A DNA stretch of 64,000 nucleotides from Bifidobacterium aerophilum (GCF_010667685.1 NZ_WHZW01000003.1:1-64000), one strand, 5' to 3'. Shown: positions 43,935 to 53,330, counted from the first letter of the stretch. Translations and numbers: made by a program. Notes: generated by a model not told the origin, from the sequence alone.

Positions 43935-45371
43935 ATGTTCGTTCTCAAGAACGCCTGGGCCGAGCTGATGCGTCACAAGCTGCGCACGCTGCTGACCCTG
44001 CTCATCGCATTGGTCGCCGCTTTCGGCACGCTGTTCGGATGGTCGGTGCAGCAGGCGAACACGACGGCCGTCACCACCGACCGCGAGGCGCTCGCCCCGA
44101 AGGCGATCGTGCGCATGACCTCCGCCCAGTCCGCCAAGTACGACGGTTCCGACGATTCGTGGGTCAAGAACTACCTGACCACGTCGGACTACAACAACTA
44201 CTATTCCGTCGTCACCGAGAATTCGATCACGCTGGCGAACGTGAACGCGTCGATGTCGATCCCGGCGCGCCAGACCAAGGATTCGGCGCAGGCCATCGCC
44301 GGCACCGCCGACCAGGACGCCGACAAGACCGGCGGCGAGTTCACGCTCAAGGCGTTCACGTCGGTCGAGACCGCGCGCGACAACGAGCTCGGCGCCTACA
44401 CCGTCGTCAAGGGCAAGCACCTGAGCTATTCGGGCAAGGCCCCCGACGGCGTGCTGATCTCGCAGGCGCTGGCCGACGCGGACGGGCTCAAGGTCGGCGA
44501 CACGATCACCGTGGCCTCCCCCACCGACGCGTCCAAAACGAAGAAGTTCACCGTGCGCGGCATCTACCAGTACACGGACGATACGGCCATGGCCGGCCAC
44601 GGCTCCGACGCGAAGCTCGCCAAGGACAACCGCGACAACGTGATCTACATGGCGTACGCCACCATGTACAACCTCGGCTGGTCGAACGAGGAGGCCTCCG
44701 ACTGGAGCAAGCCCGATCTGAGCTACGTGTTCGAGTTCTCCAGCATGTCCGACTATGAGAAGTACGGCAAGAAGGTCGCGTCGAAGATCGACAAGAAGTA
44801 CGCGCTGAGCTCGCCGACCATCGCCGCCTATGAGCGCAAGGTCGAGCCGCTGACCACGCTGGCGTCGCGCATGTCCGTCGCGTCCGTCGCGGTGCCGGCC
44901 GTCTGCGGCGTGCTGCTGCTGGGTCTGACGCTGCTGGGCGTGTCCCGTCGTTCCGCCGAGATCGGCACAGCGCTCGTGTCCGGCGTGACTCGCGGCCGCA
45001 TGGCCTGGCAGTTCATGCTGGAGACGTTCTTCCCGGTGTTCGTCGGTCTCGGCATCGGCCTGCTGGCCGCCGGCTTCGGTTCGAAGGCGCTCGGCGCGGC
45101 GCTGGCTGGCGGCTATGCGACGCCGGCGAGCGGCGTGTGGCGCGGCATCTGGCTGTCGCTCGGCACGTTGCTGGTGCTGATGATCGTGGCCGGACTTCGC
45201 GCGGTGTGCTTCCGTCCCGCGACGCTGTTCAAGGCCCGCGACGGCTGGACGGCGAGCGTCGGCACGACGTCGACGCTTGTCGAGTCGGATGCTGCGGCCG
45301 ACGACGCTGCCGAAACGTCCGACGCGTCCGAGGAGCACGCAGCCGGCAACGGCGAGGAGGCGACGGCATGA
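43935..45371 (+). CDS. FtsX/MacB-like ABC permease
   Basis: A 478-aa protein from ATG 43935 (GGAGAAG upstream). The MacB/FtsX plan is clear: N-terminal membrane helix (LRTLLTLLIALVAAFGTLFG), about 280 extracytoplasmic residues, then three C-terminal helices with SRRSAEIGTALVSGVTRGRM between them (the coupling loop). After the last helix about 60 cytosolic residues end in an acidic Ala/Asp/Glu tail. Its stop overlaps the ATPase start (ATGA), so the two proteins are made together. MacB-like permeases transmit force across the membrane rather than form a channel; the substrate is unknown. Confidence 0.9.
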   Translation: MFVLKNAWAELMRHKLRTLLTLLIALVAAFGTLFGWSVQQANTTAVTTDREALAPKAIVRMTSAQSAKYDGSDDSWVKNYLTTSDYNNYYSVVTENSITLANVNASMSIPARQTKDSAQAIAGTADQDADKTGGEFTLKAFTSVETARDNELGAYTVVKGKHLSYSGKAPDGVLISQALADADGLKVGDTITVASPTDASKTKKFTVRGIYQYTDDTAMAGHGSDAKLAKDNRDNVIYMAYATMYNLGWSNEEASDWSKPDLSYVFEFSSMSDYEKYGKKVASKIDKKYALSSPTIAAYERKVEPLTTLASRMSVASVAVPAVCGVLLLGLTLLGVSRRSAEIGTALVSGVTRGRMAWQFMLETFFPVFVGLGIGLLAAGFGSKALGAALAGGYATPASGVWRGIWLSLGTLLVLMIVAGLRAVCFRPATLFKARDGWTASVGTTSTLVESDAAADDAAETSDASEEHAAGNGEEATA

Positions 45372-46531
45372 GCGAGCGTTCCGCAGACGAAACCGCCACT
45401 GATCAGGCAATCACCGGAGAGGATACGACGATGAGCGATACCGAAGCGAAGGAAGCCCAGACCCCGGCCGAGAACGAGGCCACGACCGATCAGTCGACTC
45501 CGGCCGAGGAGGTCAATTTCAGCATCGTGTTCGATGACGACGACGCGGACGTCGCGACGGACGCCGTGACCGCGGCGGATGCCGTTTCGGACGGTGCCGG
45601 GGATGCGACCGCGGAAGACGCGGAAGAAACGACGGCTCCCGAGGAGCCCGCCGAGAACGAACCGGAGGAGACCAAGCCGATCGCCGTGCAGGACACCGTG
45701 GCGGCGGACAATGCCGCGAAGGTCGCGCAGACCCTGTCGTTGGCCGGCAAGACGGCTCAGCCGAACGCCGCGGACGAGAAGGCCGCCCAGCCGGCCAAGG
45801 AACCGGCGGCGCTTCGACTGTCCGAACGTCTCGACAAGGAGCTGCGCGCCAACGCCTCCGACAAGGTGCTGATGCGCTCGTATCCGTCGCTGGCGTTGAA
45901 CAAGGTGACGCTGACCGATGCGAAGACGGGCCACAACACGCTTGACCGCGTAAGCGCCGACTGCTATGCGGGCCATATCTACGCGTTCAAGGTCGAATCC
46001 GACGACGAGCGCGTCGCATTGCTGAGCGTGATGACCGGCATGCTGCGTCCGACCGACGGCGCGGTGATGAACAAGAGCCTCAACGTCCTGGAGATCGAGC
46101 CGGGCGAGTTGCGCGGCCATCGTCTCGGCATCGTCCCGCAACGGTATGCGGTGCGCGACGACCTGAACGCCGAGCAGAACGTGCTGTACGCGATGGACGC
46201 CTCCGGCCGCACGTTCCTCAAGCCGAAGCCGGTGGCCGCCCGCGAACTGCTGCAGAAGGTGGGCTTCGACAGTGAGACACCGAACGCCGCGGTCGGCAAG
46301 CTGCCGGCGTTGCAGCAGCGGCTGGTGGCGATCGCCCGTGCGATCTCGTGCGACGCCGAGGTGATCATCGCCGACGAACCCACCGGCGGACTGGACGCCG
46401 ACGACAGCGTCGTCGTGCTCAAGACGCTGATCGGCCTGACGCACGGTGACCCGAAGCGCTGCGTGATCGTGATCACCGGCGACGACGAGGTGGCCGAGGT
46501 CGCCGAGCGAGTCATCGCCGTGAGCGAATGA
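45368..46531 (+). CDS. Degenerate ABC ATPase-like protein with acidic N-terminal extension
   Basis: A 387-aa protein translationally coupled to the permease. Residues 1 to about 150 are highly acidic and low-complexity (VNFSIVFDDDDADVATDAV). The rest aligns along its length with a MacB/LolD-type nucleotide-binding domain, but Walker A is replaced by VESDDERVA (Lys to Arg, Gly residues lost), the signature LSGGQ is LPALQ, and the H-loop His is lost (VITGDDEVAE). Walker B is intact (EVIIADEPTGGLD), as is the Q-loop Gln (GIVPQRYAV). It probably cannot hydrolyse ATP normally. It may be a regulatory or structural partner of the permease, or may pair with an intact ATPase encoded elsewhere. Confidence 0.85.
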   Translation: MSERSADETATDQAITGEDTTMSDTEAKEAQTPAENEATTDQSTPAEEVNFSIVFDDDDADVATDAVTAADAVSDGAGDATAEDAEETTAPEEPAENEPEETKPIAVQDTVAADNAAKVAQTLSLAGKTAQPNAADEKAAQPAKEPAALRLSERLDKELRANASDKVLMRSYPSLALNKVTLTDAKTGHNTLDRVSADCYAGHIYAFKVESDDERVALLSVMTGMLRPTDGAVMNKSLNVLEIEPGELRGHRLGIVPQRYAVRDDLNAEQNVLYAMDASGRTFLKPKPVAARELLQKVGFDSETPNAAVGKLPALQQRLVAIARAISCDAEVIIADEPTGGLDADDSVVVLKTLIGLTHGDPKRCVIVITGDDEVAEVAERVIAVSE

Positions 46532-46550
46532 CCGCGTCCCCGACGTATGA

Positions 46551-46582
46551 ATGAGAAAAGCTCCCCAAGGGGAGCTTTTCTC
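46551..46582 (+). terminator. Intrinsic terminator after the ABC pair
   Basis: GAGAAAAGCTCCCC-AA-GGGGAGCTTTTCTC is a perfect 14-bp stem ending in TTTTCTC. It is symmetric, with A's upstream and T's downstream, so it can act on both strands. Confidence 0.88.
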
Positions 46583-46666
46583 ATATGGTCGCTATCTCCA
46601 AATACCGTCTCCCCCGATAGGGGAAGCAGGCGTGTCGTCTTGATCCGGTCTTGTCCAATATTGCTC

Positions 46667-46709
46667 CCCTGATAGGGGGAGCTGTCAGCGAAGCTGACTG
46701 AGGGTGTCA
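46667..46709 (+). repeat. Two-hairpin intergenic repeat, copy 2
   Basis: CCCC-TGATA-GGGG, then GTCAGC-GAA-GCTGAC and TGAGGGTGTCA. Compared with copy 1 (17-60) most bases are identical. The second stem differs at both strands (AGC/GCT against GGC/GCC), which keeps the pairing. A partial copy of hairpin 1 (CCCCCGATAGGGG) is at 46611-46623. It lies 34 bp after the HD gene stop. Confidence 0.85.
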
Positions 46710-46742
46710 ATACCCGTCATATGCAATACGCCCGTCGCCGGC

Positions 46743-47510
46743 TCAGACCATGCGCATGTGGTACTTCTCGGCCATCGCGGCGATGTCCGGACGCCCGTAC
46801 TGGTCGACCAATGCCAGCCACTTGCGGCTGTTCTCCTCGCCGAACCGCGCGGCCTTGGCGGTGTACGCGTCGACCGACAGGAATTTCGGCGGCGTGGACT
46901 TGCTGTGGAATTTGTCGGCGACCATCACCGTCTCCTGTTCGAGGTTGACGGGCACATAGTCGGCCGGCGGCAGCGGCAGTTCCTGACGAATCACCTCGTC
47001 CCTGGTCAGTCCCACGCCGGTGTGGTTGCGGGCGAACTGCGCGATCGACTCGTCGACGCCCTGTTCGAGCAGCCACTCGTAGCCGAGCAGGCCGTGCAGG
47101 ATGTAGCGTTTGCCGCTGAACTTGAGCGGCTCGCCGTCCGTGCCGTCGTGCTTGAGCACCTTGTAGGTGCCGATGTCATGCAGAAGCCCGCCGATCATGA
47201 CGAGGTGCTCGTCGAGCAGGCGCGGAGGAACCTTGCCGCCTTCCACTCCCCCGGTAGGCGGTACCGTCCACGCGATCCGGTTCGCGTCCGATGCCGGCGC
47301 GGCTGGCGCGGCGGCGGGAGACAGTTCGGGCGCGTCGGAAGGCAGCGTGCAGCGGCGCATGAACAGGGCGTTCTGGCGGCGCGCGAGCTGGCACGCGATC
47401 TGCGCGACGATCACGCAATGCGTGTGAATGAGGTCGTAAGCGGCTTCGGACGGGGCGATGCGACGATGCAGCTCGTCGATCTGGTCGAGCGTGGGAATGT
47501 ATCCGGTCAT
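46743..47510 (-). CDS. HD-domain phosphohydrolase-like protein
   Basis: A 255-aa protein from ATG 47508-47510. The HD signature is seen as THCVIVAQIACQLARRQNAL, then GGLLHDIGTYKVLKHDGT (His-Asp), with later His residues at ILHGLLGYEWL and RNHTGVGLTRDEV, as in metal-dependent HD hydrolases. An Ala/Pro-rich insertion (SPAAAPAAPASDA) between the first and second metal-binding segments is unusual. The substrate may be a nucleotide. It is divergent from tatD, with an inverted repeat between them. Confidence 0.85.
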   Translation of the reverse strand: MTGYIPTLDQIDELHRRIAPSEAAYDLIHTHCVIVAQIACQLARRQNALFMRRCTLPSDAPELSPAAAPAAPASDANRIAWTVPPTGGVEGGKVPPRLLDEHLVMIGGLLHDIGTYKVLKHDGTDGEPLKFSGKRYILHGLLGYEWLLEQGVDESIAQFARNHTGVGLTRDEVIRQELPLPPADYVPVNLEQETVMVADKFHSKSTPPKFLSVDAYTAKAARFGEENSRKWLALVDQYGRPDIAAMAEKYHMRMV

Positions 47511-47562
47511 ACCGCCATTGTAGGGCGGCTCGGCCCACGACCGGTCAACCTCGCATGCCCGT

Positions 47563-47614
47563 ACTGTGCGCAAACCAACGCAAAACAACCCATTTGCATT
47601 GGTTTGCGCACGGT
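47563..47614. promoter_or_regulatory. Inverted repeat between the HD gene and tatD
   Basis: GTGCGCAAACCAA (47566-47578) and TTGGTTTGCGCAC (47599-47611) are exact complements, and the similarity extends a few bases each way. The 20-base spacer has CGCAAAACAACCCATTTGCA. It may be an operator for one or both divergent genes. Confidence 0.5.
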
Positions 47615-47685
47615 AGTCGGGAATCCCGGCTGCAAGCCCGCACGTCCGATTCCACCGGGCCGGCATCCGCCTACACTGGGAGCCT

Positions 47686-48645
47686 ATGAGCAAGCATCAT
47701 CATCGCGACCGCAGCTGGGCGCCGGCGCCGCCCGCACTGCCCGAGGACGCGCAGGTCATCGATAATCACACGCACGTCGCCTCCGTCGTACCGTTCGCCC
47801 GGGCCATGAGTCACGAAGCGGTCGAAAAAGGCCAGCCGGAAGTCCCCGTATACGGAGTGGACGAACTGCTCGCGCAGGCCGCGGCGGTCGGCGTGACCGG
47901 CATCATCGACTGCGGCTGCGAACTGCCGAACCTGCAGGTCGCGATCGACATGGCCCGCGAACATCCGGGCCAAGTGCACGCGGCGATCGCCATCCATCCC
48001 AACGAAGCCGTACGCCACGGCCACCGCGCGGCGCCCGGACCGGACGGACTCGCCGTGAAATACCAGCCGTACCACGACGTCAGCTTCGACGACGCGATGG
48101 CCGAAGTCGCCCGCCTCGCACGCACGTACCCCAAACAGGTCGTCGCGATCGGCGAAACCGGCATGGACCTGTTCCGCACCGGCGAATCCGCCGCGCACCT
48201 GCAACGCGAGGCGTTCCGCGCGCACATCGCGCTCGCCAAGGAACTGAACCTGCCGATGCAGATCCACGACCGCGACTCGCACAAGGAGGTCATCGAGACG
48301 CTGCTCGCCGACGGCGCGCCCGAACGCACCGTATTCCACAGCTACTCGGGCGACGCGGCGATGGCCGCGGTCGCGCGCGAGCACGGCTGGTATCTGAGCA
48401 TGTCGGGAACGTGCAGCTACAAGGGCAACGACGGGATCCGCGAGTCGGCCAGGATCGTCGGACTGGATCATGTGATGGTCGAGACCGACGCGCCGTATCT
48501 GACGCCGATGCCGTACCGCGGGCGGACGAACGCGCCGTACATGATCCCGTACACGCTGGCGGCGCTGTCGGACGTATTCGATCTGCCGATCGCCGACGTG
48601 GCGCGCGGCACGCGCGAGACGACGCGGACGGTGTACGGGATCTGA
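47686..48645 (+). CDS. tatD: TatD-family metal-dependent DNase
   Basis: A 319-aa TIM-barrel hydrolase with the metal ligands in IDNHTHVASV (HxH), IGETGMDLF (Glu), QIHDRDSH (His), FHSYSGD (His) and VETDAPYLTP (Asp). The N-terminal 25 residues are extra (MSKHHHRDRSWAPAPPALPE, His-rich). TatD proteins are 3'-5' exonucleases or deacylase-like enzymes. It is followed by the RNA hairpin before kup. Confidence 0.93.
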   Translation: MSKHHHRDRSWAPAPPALPEDAQVIDNHTHVASVVPFARAMSHEAVEKGQPEVPVYGVDELLAQAAAVGVTGIIDCGCELPNLQVAIDMAREHPGQVHAAIAIHPNEAVRHGHRAAPGPDGLAVKYQPYHDVSFDDAMAEVARLARTYPKQVVAIGETGMDLFRTGESAAHLQREAFRAHIALAKELNLPMQIHDRDSHKEVIETLLADGAPERTVFHSYSGDAAMAAVAREHGWYLSMSGTCSYKGNDGIRESARIVGLDHVMVETDAPYLTPMPYRGRTNAPYMIPYTLAALSDVFDLPIADVARGTRETTRTVYGI

Positions 48646-48712
48646 GTTCCCGTCGATCTGTGAAAAGTTGGCAAAAATCCCAAACGCGCCTAGACTGACG
48701 CGTTAGCAGCGA

Positions 48713-48751
48713 TGAAGCCCGTCGGAAGTCCGAATCCGACGGGCTTTTGCT
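48713..48751 (+). terminator. Intrinsic terminator between tatD and kup
   Basis: AAGCCCGTCGGA and TCCGACGGGCTTTT form an 11-12-bp stem around AGTCCGAA with TTTT at the 3' side. It lies about 70 bp after tatD. Confidence 0.85.
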
Positions 48752-48806
48752 ATGCGAGGTGGTGCAAGGCGGGGGAAGGTCCTCTGCCATTGTGGAGGAA
48801 CACGTT

Positions 48807-51293
48807 ATGGGCCAACAACCTGACGAAACCCTGCTGAAAGCCGACACGTTCACCAACGCGCCCAAGGTTTCCAAGCGAACACTGACCGAAGAGGAAAAAG
48901 AGGAGCTCAGCAGGCAACGCGCGGCCGAGCAGAAGGAAGCGGAAAAACTCTACGAGACCGCGTCCAAGGGGCCGATCGGCAGATGGTGGGCCAGACTCCA
49001 GTCCGGACCGGACAAGATCACCCTGTCGATGGCCGTCGTCGCGCTCGGCGTCGTCTACGGCGACATCGGAACATCGCCGCTGTACACCGCGCAGACGTTC
49101 CTGTCCGGACAGGGCGGCCTCGCCAACGCCGACCGTGAGGCCGTGCTCGGCATGCTTTCGCTCGTCTTCTGGTCGATCACGCTGATCACCACCGTCAAAT
49201 ACGTGCTCATCGCGATGCGCATCGACAACAACGGCGAAGGCGGCATCTTCGCGTTGTATTCGCTTATCCGCAGGCACGGCGCATGGCTCGCCATCCCCGC
49301 GATGGTCGGCGGCGCGGCGTTCCTCGCCGACTCGGTGCTCACGCCGGCGGTCTCGATCAGCTCCGCCGTCGAAGGTCTGACCACGCTCAAGCCGCTCGAA
49401 GGCGTATTCGACGCGAACCCGGACCTCACGCTCATGATCACCACGGTCATCATCGTGGTCCTGTTCGCCGTGCAGTCGCGCGGCACCGAGTCGATCGGCC
49501 GCGTGTTCGGCTCGATCGTGCTCGTCTGGTTCTCGTTCCTCGCGGTCGTCGGCGCGGCGAACCTGTCCGCCGACTGGACCGTCTTCGCCGCGCTCAACCC
49601 GGTCTACGGCATCCGGTTCCTGTTCAGCCCGCACAACGCGGCCGGCATCGCGCTCATGGGCACCGTGTTCCTCGCCACCACCGGCGCGGAGGCGCTTTAT
49701 TCGGACATGGGCCATGTGGGCCGCGGCAACATCTACTTCACGTGGCCGTTCATCAAGGTCGCGCTCGTGCTGTGCTACTTCGGACAGGGCGCGTGGATGC
49801 TCAGGAACCAGCACAACCCCGCGCTGGCGCACGTGCGCAGCCTCAACCCGTTCTTCCAGATGATGACGCCGAGCGTGCGCTACGTGGCGGTCATCCTGTC
49901 GGTCACGGCCGGCGTGATCGCCTCGCAGGCCCTGATCACCGGCGCGTTCACGATGGTTTCGGAAGCGACCCGACTCAACTGGATGCCGCATCTGCAGGTC
50001 CGTTACCCGGCGCGCACGCGCGGCCAGCTGTACATCCCGGTCGTCAACGGCGTGCTGCTGGTCGCGACGCTGTCGGTCCTCGCGCTGTTCCGCGACTCCG
50101 AGCACATCTCCGCCGCGTACGGCCTCGCGCTCACGGTCACGATGATCACGACCACGATCCTGCTCGCCGTCTACATCTGGTACGCGGGACGCCGCATCGG
50201 CGCGATCGTGTTCCTGCTGGTCTTCCTCGCCATCCAGATCATGTTCTTCATCGCGTCGATGGCGAAGTTCCTGCACGGCGGCTGGTTCACCATGCTGCTC
50301 ACGCTGGCGATCCTGTTCATCATGTACACGTGGGACCGCGGCACGAAAATCGAACGCTCGCAGCGCCGGCACATGCGCCCGGCCGACTTCCTGCCGGTGC
50401 TCGGCCGGCTGCACGGCGATTTCCGCATCCCGTATTTCGCCGACAACATCGTCTACCTGACCGCGGATCCGGAAATGAAGCGGCTCGACACCGACGTGTT
50501 CTTCTCGATCTTCGCCGAGCATCCCAAGCGGGCGCGCGCATGGTGGGTCGTGTCGGTGCAGACCACCGACGAGCCGTTCACTCGCGAGTATTCGGTGGAG
50601 GATTTCGGCACCGAGTACCTGTTCCGAGTACGCATCCGACTGGGATTCAAGGTGTCGCAGTCGATCCCGCCGTACCTGCACCAGATCATGCACGATCTGA
50701 GCCGCACCGGCGAGCTGCCCGAGCAGAAGTCGATCTATCCGAAGGTCGACGCGGACCCGGGCATCGGCACCATCCGCTACGTGCTCATCCACAAGGACCT
50801 CATGCCCGAGTCGAAGGTCACGGCGCTGGGCGCGGTCGCGCTGCGCACCAAGTACGCGATCCGCCATGTCGCCGGTTCGCCGTTCAAATGGTTCGGGCTC
50901 GCGCCGTTCAACCCGATCGTGGAGGTGCAGCCGCTGTTCATCTCGACGCGACGCCCGCCGCGGCTCAAGCGCGTCAGCCTGCACAGGCCGGCGAACGAGG
51001 GACGCATGAGCGAGAACGGGGCGGGGCTGTCCGCGGACGCCGCCGACGCCGGATTCGGCGTGGTCAGGCAGCCCGCGCCGTCCAACAAGTCGTGGGCGCG
51101 CGCGGCGAACGCCGCCATGCGGGATGCGGCCGAGCACAAGCCGTTGCGGACGGTCGCCGACGGCGAGACGACGGTGGTGATGCAGCGGATCACCGGCCCG
51201 GTGGCACCGATCAAAGCGTCGGCGAACGGTAACGACGTTCCTGCCGAGCACGCGGATGGCGACGCTTCCGGCCCGTCGCGATCCGATGAATAG
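48807..51293 (+). CDS. kup: Potassium uptake protein Kup
   Basis: An 828-aa KUP/HAK/KT potassium-proton symporter from ATG 48807, after GGAGGAACACGTT. About 65 cytosolic N-terminal residues precede 12 membrane helices. Family motifs are VVYGDIGTSPLYTAQTF, NNGEGGIFALYSL and SGAVFLATTGAEALYSDMGH-like (seen as FLATTGAEALYSDMGHVG). The cytosolic C-terminal domain of about 300 residues is normal for Kup, but the last 100 are low-complexity, so the protein is longer than the approximately 620-700 aa usual. No c-di-AMP riboswitch was seen upstream. Confidence 0.95.
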   Translation: MGQQPDETLLKADTFTNAPKVSKRTLTEEEKEELSRQRAAEQKEAEKLYETASKGPIGRWWARLQSGPDKITLSMAVVALGVVYGDIGTSPLYTAQTFLSGQGGLANADREAVLGMLSLVFWSITLITTVKYVLIAMRIDNNGEGGIFALYSLIRRHGAWLAIPAMVGGAAFLADSVLTPAVSISSAVEGLTTLKPLEGVFDANPDLTLMITTVIIVVLFAVQSRGTESIGRVFGSIVLVWFSFLAVVGAANLSADWTVFAALNPVYGIRFLFSPHNAAGIALMGTVFLATTGAEALYSDMGHVGRGNIYFTWPFIKVALVLCYFGQGAWMLRNQHNPALAHVRSLNPFFQMMTPSVRYVAVILSVTAGVIASQALITGAFTMVSEATRLNWMPHLQVRYPARTRGQLYIPVVNGVLLVATLSVLALFRDSEHISAAYGLALTVTMITTTILLAVYIWYAGRRIGAIVFLLVFLAIQIMFFIASMAKFLHGGWFTMLLTLAILFIMYTWDRGTKIERSQRRHMRPADFLPVLGRLHGDFRIPYFADNIVYLTADPEMKRLDTDVFFSIFAEHPKRARAWWVVSVQTTDEPFTREYSVEDFGTEYLFRVRIRLGFKVSQSIPPYLHQIMHDLSRTGELPEQKSIYPKVDADPGIGTIRYVLIHKDLMPESKVTALGAVALRTKYAIRHVAGSPFKWFGLAPFNPIVEVQPLFISTRRPPRLKRVSLHRPANEGRMSENGAGLSADAADAGFGVVRQPAPSNKSWARAANAAMRDAAEHKPLRTVADGETTVVMQRITGPVAPIKASANGNDVPAEHADGDASGPSRSDE

Positions 51294-51361
51294 ACCGCTA
51301 TAAGCAACTCCTATAGCGACACGGTCATGCCGACGCCGAACGTCCGGTACAGTACATAACC

Positions 51362-52246
51362 ATGTGCAGATTACTGGGATATGCGGCGGCCGGGGCCAAC
51401 ACGAGCCTCAAGGCCGTGCTCGGTGAATCTGCCGTAGACGAGTTCCGTGAACTCAGCGAGATCCACAACGACGGTTGGGGCGTGGGTCTGCTCTCGAAGC
51501 CCGTCGAACCGCCCTACACCCGGGACGGCGGCGCGCCCGCGCCGGAAACCGGTGTCCAACTGTATAAGAGCACGCTCGCCGCGCGTTACGATTCGATGTT
51601 CGACGAATTCGCATCGGCCCCGTCGCGCGGCGCGCTGTGGCATCTGCGCCTTGCCAGCTCGAACCTGCCGCTGATCATCGAGAACCAGCAGCCGTTCTAC
51701 GCGAACGGTCTCACGTTCATCCACAACGGCGACATCTCCGACGACAACGGCGTGAACATCGTCAACAACCGCAGCTATCCGGTCAATCAGGGCGCGTTCC
51801 TCGCCACCGGCGGCCAGTCGGATTCGGCGATCTTCTTCTCCGTGATCCTCGAGTTCATCGGCTTCGGTTTCGCGCTCGACGAGGCCGTGGCTCAGGCCGT
51901 GCGCCAGCTGCGCCAGACCTATCCGAAGTCGAGCTACAACTGCATGATCCAGAGCCAGGACCAGTTCATCGCCCTGTGCGCGGCGGGCCGCGAGGTCACC
52001 AGCCCGCGCATCGTCGAGATCTACGACCGCTATGGCCGCGGCGAGCAGGCGCATGATTACCGTGTGCTGCGCTACCGCGCGCTCGACGGTTCCGCAGTCG
52101 ATTCTCGCGGCGCCGGCAAGGGCGGCGTGGTCGTGGCCAGCTCCGGATTCGGCCAGTCCGAGGACGACGGCTGGACCCGGTTGCACAACGATCAGATGAT
52201 CGTCGCCTCGAACCGCACCGGCAAGTTCCGCGTGCGCTCCATCTGA
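51362..52246 (+). CDS. Class II glutamine amidotransferase-like protein
   Basis: A 294-aa protein beginning MCRLLGYAAAGAN, with the Cys2 nucleophile of Ntn-type amidotransferases, then EIHNDGWGVGLLS, LWHLRLASSN and NGLTFIHNGDISDD. The YafJ/EgtC-like single-domain type has no synthetase domain attached, so the acceptor must be on another protein, or the enzyme is a hydrolase. Downstream is a hairpin near 52310-52350. Confidence 0.88.
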   Translation: MCRLLGYAAAGANTSLKAVLGESAVDEFRELSEIHNDGWGVGLLSKPVEPPYTRDGGAPAPETGVQLYKSTLAARYDSMFDEFASAPSRGALWHLRLASSNLPLIIENQQPFYANGLTFIHNGDISDDNGVNIVNNRSYPVNQGAFLATGGQSDSAIFFSVILEFIGFGFALDEAVAQAVRQLRQTYPKSSYNCMIQSQDQFIALCAAGREVTSPRIVEIYDRYGRGEQAHDYRVLRYRALDGSAVDSRGAGKGGVVVASSGFGQSEDDGWTRLHNDQMIVASNRTGKFRVRSI

Positions 52247-52306
52247 CGGACTTACGAATTCACATCGGTCGCCATACGCGAGACGAACGAAAACCAAATG
52301 AAAAAC

Positions 52307-52353
52307 GGGCCAAACACGACCAGGTACCAAAAAGGCGTTGGTTCGCGTTTGGC
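52307..52353. terminator. Terminator hairpin between the amidotransferase and GH43 genes
   Basis: CGGGCCAAACACGACC and GGTTCGCGTTTGGCCCG pair with one or two mismatches around a loop containing ACCAAAAAGG. It serves two converging genes. Confidence 0.6.
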
Positions 52354-52367
52354 CCGTGCGCTGAAAG

Positions 52368-53330
52368 TCAGAACGCAAGCGGCCGGATGTAGGAGCCAAC
52401 CTGCGGGCGGACCTGCTGGAGGGTGCCGTCGGCGTTGTGGATGAGCGGGGCGAAGACGACCTCGCGGTGGCATCCGTTGCCGCCGGCCCAGCGGCCGGCC
52501 GGATTGTAGGCGAACCGGTGGTAGGCCACGATCCATTCGTCGGTGCCGGGGATGTTCACGATGTTGTGGTGCGCGGTGGCGTACAGCTTGTGCGCCGGAT
52601 CCTGTTCGATGAGCACGCGCGGCTCGCTCCACGGGCCGTGCAGCGAATCGGACATCGCGTAGTGGACGCAGTACTCCGGGTCGCGGGCGTCGTTCTCCGA
52701 CCAGCTCGCATAGTAGATGCCGTCGCGCTTGTGGATCCAGATGGCCTCGCGGAAGTCGCCGGGCACCCAGGAGAACGCCTTCGACTCGTCGAACGACAGG
52801 CAGTCGTCACTGAGCGGCACGATCCATGCGCGGCCGTTGCCGAACAGGAGGTAACGGGTGCCGTCGTCGTCAGTGAACACGCCAGGGTCGATGGTGTGGC
52901 AGTCAAAGGTGCCGCGACGCACGATCGGCTCCGGTTCGGGAACGAACGGGCCGTACGGGGAAGGGGCCACGGCCGCGCCGATGGCCGAACCGGCGACGAA
53001 GTAGAACATGTAGTCGCCGTCGGCGCGACGCACGATGGTCGGCGCCCATGCACCGTCCGAACCGTCCCACCACGGCACGTCGCGCAGGTCGAGCGCCGGG
53101 TATCGCGTCCACGAAGCGAGGTCGTCGGACACGTACACGCTGAAGCAGGTCGTGCCCCAGTCGTCCACGCCGTCGTCGGTGCAGTACAGGAAATAGCGGC
53201 CGTCGAAGATCGCGAGGTTCGGGTCGGCGCAGTACCGGTGTAGCGGATTGGTGGCGAGTACGGCGTTGTTGACGCGGTGCGGCAACAGGTCGCGCGATAC
53301 GACGCGGGGCGGTTCGAGAACAGTGGTCAT
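52368..53330 (-). CDS. Glycoside hydrolase family 43
   Basis: A 320-aa cytosolic five-bladed propeller hydrolase (no signal peptide). The catalytic base Asp lies in CADPNLAIFDGRYFLYC, the pKa-modulating Asp in TIDPGVFTDDDGTRY and the acid Glu in DFREAIWIHKRDGIYY. GH43 enzymes remove arabinose or xylose units from arabinan, arabinoxylan or xylan oligosaccharides. It is last in the sugar operon after the MalFG-type permeases, so its substrate probably enters through that transporter. Confidence 0.9.
   Translation of the reverse strand: MTTVLEPPRVVSRDLLPHRVNNAVLATNPLHRYCADPNLAIFDGRYFLYCTDDGVDDWGTTCFSVYVSDDLASWTRYPALDLRDVPWWDGSDGAWAPTIVRRADGDYMFYFVAGSAIGAAVAPSPYGPFVPEPEPIVRRGTFDCHTIDPGVFTDDDGTRYLLFGNGRAWIVPLSDDCLSFDESKAFSWVPGDFREAIWIHKRDGIYYASWSENDARDPEYCVHYAMSDSLHGPWSEPRVLIEQDPAHKLYATAHHNIVNIPGTDEWIVAYHRFAYNPAGRWAGGNGCHREVVFAPLIHNADGTLQQVRPQVGSYIRPLAF

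Noticed and set aside
48660-48806. c-di-AMP (ydaO-type) riboswitch before kup
   Set aside because: Only a simple terminator hairpin and the ribosome site are seen; the conserved ydaO core is absent.
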